From Komarekiella delphini-convector SJRDD-AB1 (GTDB taxonomy: Bacteria; Cyanobacteriota; Cyanobacteriia; Cyanobacteriales; Nostocaceae), in contig NZ_VJXY01000028.1 of assembly GCF_014831675.1 (NCBI RefSeq), positions 38,148-102,147 of the forward strand: 64,000 nt of DNA, written 5' to 3'. The notes under the pieces are model-generated. The model did no database searches. It saw only the letters and a list, made by a program, of their open reading frames with translations, and was not told where the DNA came from. The translations under genes were made by a program, and so were the position numbers. Below are positions 57,913-64,000 of this stretch, in pieces (within the stretch, counting starts at the first letter, position 1; every line of letters begins with the position of its first letter).

Positions 57913-58158
57913 TCAGTTTGGAGAACACTTGTCACAAAAATGAGGACTAAACTTACAAAATTGGCTACCCGTCAATGTGTAAACTGTACAATATGGGAAG
58001 TTGGTAAGTTCTACTCTAGCTCTGTGTAGTTTTAAACGCTTCGGTGATAGTTCAGCAGATTTTGGCTTAGGAGCTAGAACAATAGTTAAGAGCCTAGGTA
58101 ATGCTAAACAAGCGGCAGTATTGATTAGTGTTAACAATATCGCATTCATTAAGTTCAT
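57913..58158 (-). CDS. Small hydrophobic peptide, copy B (81 aa)
   Basis: An 81-residue ORF whose first 30 residues form a hydrophobic segment (MNLMNAILLTLINTAACLAL, then PRLLTIVLAP), followed by a basic stretch and a Cys-containing tail. It is the sister of the 55-aa ORF at 57334: the two are in the same orientation and about 410 bases apart. The homologous part ends after about residue 30. The C-terminal half may be read-through into non-conserved DNA. A membrane-anchored or secreted peptide is possible; no known family is recognised. Confidence 0.55.
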   Translation of the reverse strand: MNLMNAILLTLINTAACLALPRLLTIVLAPKPKSAELSPKRLKLHRARVELTNFPYCTVYTLTGSQFCKFSPHFCDKCSPN

Positions 58159-58174
58159 AGGTAATCACCCCCTG
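58159..58174 (-). promoter_or_regulatory. Conserved leader/RBS block of small peptide B
   Basis: On the minus strand CAGGGGG followed by TGATTACCT leads into ATG 58158, mirroring the block of copy A. Confidence 0.55.
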
Positions 58175-58413
58175 CGAGAAATAGGCGGCAGCTGTGATCA
58201 GCTGCAAGCAAAACTATATGCAATCGATTTTTTGGCAATTTATTGCTTGCAATCTATATAAATGAATCTTAACATAAATTTTTGTAAATATAACAAATGA
58301 ATTCCTGAAATTATTAAACACAAAAGACAATGTGGATAATGAGGACGTATATTGTAGCGTAATAACAAAATTAGCTAGAAAACTAGCAAAATAGTAGATT
58401 TTGGTACGGTGCT

Positions 58414-60387
58414 ATGTCAAAAAATCAACTTGGATATTCTTTTTTATCTAACATTACTCAACGAGAACGCCAGGCCTTAGAGCGTTTGGTAGATTATACA
58501 AATGTGGAATCACTACCAGAAATTTGGCCTTTAGCAGCAAAGCGATTTGGTGATACCGTTGTTCTCCACAACCCCCATGCGAAACCAGAAGTAACAATTA
58601 CTTATATTCAATTAGCAGAGCAAATTCAAAAATTTGCTGCTGGGTTGCAAGCATTAGGGGTAAAAGTTGGCGATCGCATTTCCCTAATTGCTGACAACAG
58701 TCCTCGGTGGTTTATTGCAGATCAAGGTATAATGACTGCTGGAGGAGTTGATGCGGTGCGTAGCTCCCAAGCAGAACGAGAAGAACTGCTGTTTATCATA
58801 GCCAATAGCGGCAGTACAGCGCTGGTACTTGAGGATTTAAAAACATTAAATAAACTGCAAGACCGCCTCAACGATTTGCCCATTCAACTAGTAGTTTTAC
58901 TTTCGGATGAAGCACCACCGGCAGAGCAGACTATAAAGGTGCTGAATTTTTCACAGTTGATAGAAATTGGAGCAAACCATGATTTTGTACCAGTCAGGCA
59001 AAAACGTGATGCTTTGGCAACTCTAATTTATACCTCTGGCACAACGGGTAAACCTAAAGGCGTAATGTTGTCCTATAACAATTTGATGCACCAAGTGACA
59101 ACTTTTGGCACAGTAGTGCAACCGCAAAAGGGGGACATTGTTCTTAGTATTCTACCGTCTTGGCACAGCTACGAACGAACAGTTGAGTATTATTTACTAT
59201 CTCAAGGTTGTACGCAAGTTTATACTAACTTGCGCTCTTTCAAAGGAGATTTAAAAGAATTTAAACCCCACTATATGGTAGCTGTACCGCGCTTGTGGGA
59301 ATCAATTTATGAAGGAGTGCAAAAGCAATTCCGCGAACAACCAGCAAACAAGCAACGTCTAATTAACTTTTTACTGGGTATTAGTGAGAAATATATCAAA
59401 GCGCGGCGAATTGCCCAAGGGTTGAGTTTAGATAATCTTCATACCTCATCTGTCGAGCGATTAGCAGCTAAGATACTGGCATCTGCTTTATTTCCTTTGC
59501 ATGCTTTGGGAGAACGACTGGTTTATGCCAAGGTACGGGAAGCAACGGGAGCACGAATCAAGCAAGTGATTAGCGGTGGTGGTGCGCTTCCAAGGCATAT
59601 AGATAACTTTTTTGAAATTATTGGTGTGCAGATTTTGCAAGGTTATGGTTTGACAGAAACTTCTCCTGTCACCCATGTGCGTCGTCCTTGGCGGAATATG
59701 ATTGGTACATCAGGACAACCACTTCCTGTTACAGAGGCTAAAATTATAGATCCTGAAACAAAAGCGCCTTTACCAGTGGGTAAGCGGGGATTAGTGCTGC
59801 TGAGGGGGCCCCAAATCATGCAAGGTTATTACCAAAATCCAGAAGCGACAGCCAAAGCAATAGACGCTGAAGGTTGGTTTGATAGTGGTGATTTGGGTTT
59901 GTTGACACCACAAAACGATTTGGTGCTGACTGGTAGAGCAAAAGATACGATTGTATTAAGTAATGGGGAGAACATCGAGCCGCAGCCGATTGAAGATGCG
60001 TGTTTGCGATCGCCCTACATCGATCAGATTATGCTGGTTGGACAAGACCAACGTAGTATTGGAGCCTTAATTGTCCCCAATCTCGAAGCTTTAGAAAAAT
60101 GGGCACAAAGTCAAAATCTGCAATTGCGTCTACCCGAAACAAGTTCCTCAGAATCCACCACTACCGTTGATCTGGAGAGTAAAATAATCCAGGATTTGTT
60201 TCGCCGAGAACTAAATCAGGAAGTGCAAAACCGTCCAGGCTATCGACCTGATGATCGCATCGGGCCGTTCAGGTTCATTCTAGAGCCATTTTCCATTGAA
60301 AATGGCATGATGACACAAACACTGAAAACTCGGCGACACATCGTCACCGAACGCTATCGCGATATTATTGACGGCATGTTTGCCTGA
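58414..60387 (+). CDS. aas: Long-chain acyl-ACP/acyl-CoA synthetase (Aas-type)
   Basis: A 657-aa AMP-forming ligase. Motifs: TLIYTSGTTGKPKG, a SGGGALP stretch and QGYGLTETSPV, with a GWFDSGDLG and LTGRAKDTIVLSNGENIEP hinge region. It has the N-terminus and length typical of the cyanobacterial fatty acid activating enzyme that recycles free fatty acids. It is separated from the biosynthetic cluster by about 1.2 kb, so a house-keeping role is likely, though it could supply activated lipids. ATG 58414 is chosen because the conserved protein begins there. Confidence 0.88.
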   Translation: MSKNQLGYSFLSNITQRERQALERLVDYTNVESLPEIWPLAAKRFGDTVVLHNPHAKPEVTITYIQLAEQIQKFAAGLQALGVKVGDRISLIADNSPRWFIADQGIMTAGGVDAVRSSQAEREELLFIIANSGSTALVLEDLKTLNKLQDRLNDLPIQLVVLLSDEAPPAEQTIKVLNFSQLIEIGANHDFVPVRQKRDALATLIYTSGTTGKPKGVMLSYNNLMHQVTTFGTVVQPQKGDIVLSILPSWHSYERTVEYYLLSQGCTQVYTNLRSFKGDLKEFKPHYMVAVPRLWESIYEGVQKQFREQPANKQRLINFLLGISEKYIKARRIAQGLSLDNLHTSSVERLAAKILASALFPLHALGERLVYAKVREATGARIKQVISGGGALPRHIDNFFEIIGVQILQGYGLTETSPVTHVRRPWRNMIGTSGQPLPVTEAKIIDPETKAPLPVGKRGLVLLRGPQIMQGYYQNPEATAKAIDAEGWFDSGDLGLLTPQNDLVLTGRAKDTIVLSNGENIEPQPIEDACLRSPYIDQIMLVGQDQRSIGALIVPNLEALEKWAQSQNLQLRLPETSSSESTTTVDLESKIIQDLFRRELNQEVQNRPGYRPDDRIGPFRFILEPFSIENGMMTQTLKTRRHIVTERYRDIIDGMFA

Positions 60388-60427
60388 TAATTCCACCCGC
60401 AAACTATAGAGTGAACGTGAAACTTTT

Positions 60428-60877
60428 ATGGATGTCTCCAAACCTCAATTGCTTCTAAAACGCGTCGTTAATGTCAAAGTCATCGTCACTCCCCTCTGGA
60501 AAGAGGAAGTTCAACAGCAACTACAAGCGCAGATCAATCAAAGTGATCAGCAATTGCAACAGCTAGACGTTGAAGGACAAAGAGCGATCGCCGCAATTCA
60601 AAAGCAAAGTCTGCAACCACCTGGCCCCCAGACCCTCCAACAAATTGACAATATCCAACTCCAAGTCAATCAAAAGAAAAGTGAACTGTTAGAGCAAAAG
60701 AATCAATTACTACAAAACCTCCAGCAAGTGCAGTTTCTCCAGCAAGATCAGGAAGTCAATCAATTCCAAATGGAAGGCTTTTTCCGGGTAGAACCAGGTG
60801 ATAACTTGATTAGCAAAATGCAGGTCGAAATCGTTCTGCGCGATGGCATTGTAGAAGAAATTCGCGGCGATATTTAA
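60428..60877 (+). CDS. ylqD: YlqD-family protein
   Basis: A 149-aa protein with a long Gln-rich coiled coil (about residues 25-110), flanked by a conserved N-terminal strand (LLLKRVVNVKVIVTPLWKEE) and C-terminal GDNLISKMQVEIVLRDGIV. This matches the YlqD family of unknown function, found widely in cyanobacteria and Firmicutes. It lies 40 bases downstream of aas and may be co-transcribed. Confidence 0.8.
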   Translation: MDVSKPQLLLKRVVNVKVIVTPLWKEEVQQQLQAQINQSDQQLQQLDVEGQRAIAAIQKQSLQPPGPQTLQQIDNIQLQVNQKKSELLEQKNQLLQNLQQVQFLQQDQEVNQFQMEGFFRVEPGDNLISKMQVEIVLRDGIVEEIRGDI

Positions 60878-60899
60878 ATTTGTCAGTTGTCCTCTCTTT

Positions 60900-60939
60900 A
60901 AAAGTTTCCTGCGGAGGGAAACCCTCCTGCAGAACTTTT
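60900..60939. terminator. Bidirectional hairpin terminator
   Basis: A long near-perfect inverted repeat with AAAAGTT and AACTTTT outer arms and a GGAGGG-AAA-CCCTCC core, placed between two convergent genes. The outer A and T runs make it suitable as a terminator in both directions. Confidence 0.75.
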
Positions 60940-60982
60940 CGCTTTGTCATTTGTCATTTGTTATATGACCAATGACAGATGA

Positions 60983-61507
60983 CTAATTACAGCTTTGTGT
61001 TACTTTTTTGTGGGCACGGCTCCCAGGCAAACATTGTATCTGGGAGCCAGCCCAGACAATTTGCCAAACCGGAGGTGAGCTGATAAAAAGCGATCGCCCA
61101 AAGGTTGTCATCTCAACCCGATATTTAATCGCACCAACTGAATCATCACTCTGCTTGATTTGCGTAATCGTCACTGAAGCATGATTTCGTTGCGGATAAA
61201 CTACCTCTACCTTTCGCGTTCCTCTCGCCGACGCGATGTCATCAAAAGCATTTAGGGCGAGAGTAGCAGGATCGCTACCTTGTAAACCTGAGTTGATACT
61301 TTCTAAAGGTATAGTTTTATAATCGGAACGCTCTGAGTATGCCACAACTTCCTGAGACTGAGGCACTGCTTCCATCTGCTGAGATTGCCCACTACTAGTC
61401 TCAAAAATTGGTGGAGATAGCTGGTGCTGGGTGAGATAAAGTCCAGCACCAGCAGTGGCAAAGATACTTAGTATCAAAATCCAAAACAACTTCAACTTTA
61501 CCGACAT
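60983..61507 (-). CDS. Membrane-anchored hypothetical protein
   Basis: A 174-aa protein from ATG 61507; a TTG at 61537 is in frame but adds ten residues before the usual signal-anchor. Residues 4-25 (KLKLFWILILSIFATAGAG) form one membrane segment, then a Ser/Gln-rich linker and a soluble domain with RKVEVVYPQRNHASVTITQ and YRVEMTTFGRS. It is probably exposed on the periplasmic or luminal side. The function is unknown; similar short anchored proteins occur in cyanobacteria. Confidence 0.65.
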   Translation of the reverse strand: MSVKLKLFWILILSIFATAGAGLYLTQHQLSPPIFETSSGQSQQMEAVPQSQEVVAYSERSDYKTIPLESINSGLQGSDPATLALNAFDDIASARGTRKVEVVYPQRNHASVTITQIKQSDDSVGAIKYRVEMTTFGRSLFISSPPVWQIVWAGSQIQCLPGSRAHKKVTQSCN

Positions 61508-62027
61508 AAAATTAAACAGGAATTTCAAAAAGTTCAATTAGCAATCTTGAATTCTAGATTTAACTTCTACCCCACATCCTCTACTGTTACGAAGCTTGTG
61601 TATATTGAACAGTAATTATGAAGAATATAAATATATATAGCAATCCTAGTTGAGTTATGAGAAACTCATGGTGGTTTTTGAAAGCCAACATTTAACGACG
61701 AAAACGGCATACTGAACTAACCATTGAGGATAGCTTTAGTATATAGACCTGTAACTCATATGTAGGTTCCTGGGATCATAGGTGTCATTTGTCATTTGTC
61801 ATTTGTTAAGAGTCAAGAGTTATTGATCATTAATTATTCTCTCCCCCACTCCCCCTGCCTCTCTCCCCCACTCCCCCTGCCCCCCTGCCCCTCAGCCCCC
61901 CTGCTCCCACTCCCCTACTCTTCAGCCTAAAATATAAAATCTCCCGACCAAAATTCTCCTGTCAAGATACAATTCGATCTGGTAAAAGCTGTTAAAGTCC
62001 ATAAATTATTGCCTCTAAAACCACCCT
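61508..62027. other. Intergenic region between the anchored protein and E2
   Basis: About 520 bases with no gene I can support. It holds short direct repeats of GTCATTT near 61784-61805 and a pyrimidine-rich tract at 61838-61925. The promoter of the E2 gene should lie in the last 100 bases, but no clear -35/-10 pair stands out. Confidence 0.5.
61838..61925. repeat. C-rich low-complexity tract
   Basis: Repeated units of CCCCCACT, CCCCTGC and similar runs make a strongly pyrimidine-biased tract. This is a dispersed intergenic repeat type in Nostocales; a similar G-rich version appears inside the A domain at 9289. Confidence 0.7.
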
Positions 62028-63326
62028 ATGAGCATTCACGAAGTATTTATGCCGGCGCTTAGTTCCACCATGACCGAAGGCAAAATTGTCTCCTGGGTGA
62101 AATCGCCAGGCGACAAAGTGGAAAAAGGCGAAACAGTGGTGGTGGTCGAGTCAGATAAAGCAGATATGGATGTGGAATCCTTTTATGAGGGATACATTGC
62201 CCATATCATAGTGGAAGCTGGTGACACCGCCCCGGTGGGGTCTGCGATCGCCTTTATAGCGGAAACGGAAGCTGAAATTGAAACCGCAAAATCTCTTGCC
62301 AACTCAGGTGGCGCTGCTGCTAGTGCTACCTCCTCTCCCGAACCAATCCCAGCGACAGCTTCAGTTGGAACACCTACCTTGGCGTCTCAAAATGGGTCTA
62401 ACCACAGAGAAGGACGGCTTGTGGTTTCACCCCGTGCTCGCAAGTTGGCTAAAGAACTAAAAGTTGATTTAAGTACTCTCAAAGGCAGTGGCCCCCACGG
62501 TCGTATTGTTGCCGAGGATGTAGAGGCAACTGTCAATAAAGGTAAGCAACCCGCTACCACCTTAGTTGCTCCGCCAGCACCTACACCAACTACCCCAGTT
62601 GCGCCCCCACCCCCTCGGACACCAGCACCAGCACCAACGGTAGCAGTTGTTCCTGGTCAGGTAGTGCCCCTAACTACACTGCAAAATGCCGTAGTACGGA
62701 ATATGGTAGCTAGCCTATCCGTGCCCATCTTCCACGTGGGTTATACAATTACCACAGATGGATTAGATAAACTTTACAAACAAATTAAATCCAAAGGCGT
62801 AACAATGACAGCGCTGCTAGCGAAAGCTGTAGCGGTGACTTTGCAAAAACACCCACTACTAAATGCTAGCTATTCAGACCAGGGCACTGTATATCATTCT
62901 GGCATTAATATTTCCGTAGCTGTGGCGATGGATGATGGTGGATTAATTACACCAGTATTGCAGAACGCAGACATAGTAGATATTTATTCTCTCTCACGCA
63001 CTTGGAAGTCTTTAGTAGACCGCGCTAGGGCCAAACAACTCCAACCCGAAGAATACAACAGCGGTACCTTTACCCTGTCGAACTTAGGAATGTTTGGCGT
63101 AGATAAATTTGATGCGATTTTACCGCCAGGACAAGGTTCAATTCTAGCGATCGGCGCATCTCGTCCGCAAGTGGTGGCAACAGCCGACGGTTTATTTGGC
63201 GTGCGGCAACAAATGCAGGTAAATATAACTTCTGACCACCGCATTATTTACGGTACTCATGCTGCCGCATTTTTACAAGATTTAGCGAAGTTGATTGAGA
63301 CAAATCCTCAATCTTTAACACTGTAA
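62028..63326 (+). CDS. pdhC: Pyruvate dehydrogenase E2, dihydrolipoamide acetyltransferase
   Basis: A 432-aa E2 subunit. The lipoyl domain carries VESDKADMDVE (lipoylated Lys about residue 44). A Pro/Ala/Thr-rich linker is followed by the E1/E3-binding domain (VSPRARKLAKEL, GRIVAEDV) and the catalytic domain with FTLSNLGMFGVDKFDAI and SDHRIIYG. The Tyr in DHRxIYG is the usual cyanobacterial/plastid variant, not a defect. It transfers acetyl groups to CoA in the pyruvate dehydrogenase complex. Confidence 0.93.
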   Translation: MSIHEVFMPALSSTMTEGKIVSWVKSPGDKVEKGETVVVVESDKADMDVESFYEGYIAHIIVEAGDTAPVGSAIAFIAETEAEIETAKSLANSGGAAASATSSPEPIPATASVGTPTLASQNGSNHREGRLVVSPRARKLAKELKVDLSTLKGSGPHGRIVAEDVEATVNKGKQPATTLVAPPAPTPTTPVAPPPPRTPAPAPTVAVVPGQVVPLTTLQNAVVRNMVASLSVPIFHVGYTITTDGLDKLYKQIKSKGVTMTALLAKAVAVTLQKHPLLNASYSDQGTVYHSGINISVAVAMDDGGLITPVLQNADIVDIYSLSRTWKSLVDRARAKQLQPEEYNSGTFTLSNLGMFGVDKFDAILPPGQGSILAIGASRPQVVATADGLFGVRQQMQVNITSDHRIIYGTHAAAFLQDLAKLIETNPQSLTL

Positions 63327-63360
63327 TTAAAAGTACGATTTCAATAAAAGTTAAATTTGA

Positions 63361-63392
63361 GACTTGGAAGTTATCTAACTCCAAGTCTTTTT
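63361..63392 (+). terminator. Rho-independent terminator of the E2 gene
   Basis: A stem of GACTTGGAAGTT pairing with AACTCCAAGTC around an ATCT loop, directly followed by TTTTT, 34 bases after the E2 stop. Confidence 0.85.
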
Positions 63393-63437
63393 ATTTGATG
63401 GTATTTTAATATATGTAAATTTAAATTACTAATAGTT

Positions 63438-63887
63438 TCATGGCTTTCGACCAGTTACGAAAAAAGTCAGATTTTCGTACCAAACACCTTGTTCAGTTGC
63501 TTTTGCTTCAATTTTTTTACGATACTCTGCTTTCAATTGTGTCATTTGCTCTGCCGAAACCTGGGACAAAGGATTTTCTCTAGGATTAAACCATTCTCCA
63601 TTCCAGTCTCTAGCTTGCTCAAAACTGCGGTAAAAACCTAGTTGTTGAATTTTCACTTCAATCTCTTGAAAACTAGCTTCTGCTAGCAGTTGACGGCATT
63701 TTTCTGGGGTTCCAGTTGGCTCATTTATATTTGTCAACAGAATATTATGTTTATCACAAATCTCAATTATAAATGGTGCTTCACAAGATTTCTCAGAGCA
63801 ACAAGAAAATCCGACGACTCGACCATTTTTGAGAAAACGATACCATTTATTTAGAGCAGCAGGAATATCTTTAAAGAATCTATCCCA
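63438..63887 (-). pseudogene. 5'-truncated class I methyltransferase
   Basis: The minus-strand frame is open from 63887 to the stop at 63438 (149 codons) and has no proper start. It encodes the C-terminal half of a SAM-dependent methyltransferase: WYRFLKNGRVVGFSCC, NINEPTGTPEKCRQLL, and RDWNGEWFNP near the end. Motif I and the SAM-binding half are missing. A TAG stop and then transposase-like sequence lie immediately upstream. The internal TTG at 63737 gives a 99-aa ORF, but homology continues above it. The gene was probably cut by an insertion element. Confidence 0.7.
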
Positions 63888-64000
63888 CTAATAAAATTCT
63901 GTGAATCCAAATGTGAATTGTGGCTAAAGAAAGAAAAGCGTTGAAGCAGGCAGAAATTCTCTCCCATCGAACTACCAGCCTGCGATATTTTCGTTGAAAC
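63880..64000 (-). mobile_element. C-terminal end of a transposase (IS4/IS5-type), runs off the window
   Basis: The minus strand encodes a 39-residue tail ending at TAG 63880. It contains KYRRLVVRWERI and then FNAFLSLATIHIW, a pattern seen at the C-termini of IS4/IS5-family transposases. The sequence continues beyond base 64000, so the element's far end and target duplication cannot be seen. Confidence 0.55.

Noticed and set aside
61780-61810. GTCATTT direct repeats as a CRISPR array
   Set aside because: Units are only about 7 bases without spacers; this is a simple tandem repeat.
63220-63260. Missing Asp in the E2 catalytic motif (DHRIIYG instead of DHRxxDG)
   Set aside because: Tyr at this place is the normal form in cyanobacterial and plastid E2 proteins.

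Overview
The window is a chromosomal segment of a cyanobacterium, most likely a filamentous Nostocales strain. The evidence is its AT-rich DNA with many GCGATCGC (HIP1-type) octamers, cyanobacterial repeat families between genes, a cyanobacterial Aas-type acyl-ACP/acyl-CoA synthetase, and a plastid/cyanobacterial-type pyruvate dehydrogenase E2.

Bases 105-57167 hold one co-directional hybrid NRPS/PKS lipopeptide cluster (22 genes). In gene order the assembly line reads: FAAL-ACP-C-A-PCP-E; C-A(Ser)-PCP-C-A(Gly)-PCP-C; a SyrP/TauD-type Fe/2OG oxygenase; inactive C-like domain-A(Asn)-PCP; KS-AT-KR-ACP; a free-standing C domain; a JmjC/cupin oxygenase; a diaminobutyrate aminotransferase; half C domain-A(Dab)-PCP; KS-AT-KR-ACP; a PanP-type aspartate decarboxylase; KS-AT(dead)-KR-ACP; KS-AT-KR(degenerate)-ACP; a methyltransferase; and C-A(beta-Ala)-PCP-TE with a Cys nucleophile. 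These are followed by a P450, a degenerate SDR, a sucrase/ferredoxin-like protein, a MATE exporter, an MbtH protein and a second, intact SDR. Substrates were read from the sequence by aligning pocket positions to GrsA. Ser, Gly and Asn match well-known codes; Dab and beta-Ala are close matches; the first residue is uncertain, possibly basic.

The pathway supplies two of its own unusual monomers: Dab from the aminotransferase and beta-alanine from the decarboxylase, each matched by an A domain in the same cluster. The predicted product is an N-acyl-(D-Xaa)-Ser-Gly-(hydroxy)Asn-polyketide-(hydroxy)Dab-polyketide-beta-Ala chain with two to four malonate extensions. The most unusual feature is that twice the catalytic C domain sits on a different protein from its A-PCP. 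Each time an oxygenase gene lies at or beside the split, and the downstream protein starts with a C-like domain that lacks the catalytic motif.

From 57168 to 58413 there is mostly non-coding DNA with two related small minus-strand ORFs that share a leader and a hydrophobic core. From 58414 to 63326 there are ordinary genes (aas, ylqD-like, a membrane-anchored hypothetical, E2). The right edge holds a 5'-truncated methyltransferase abutting the tail of a transposase.
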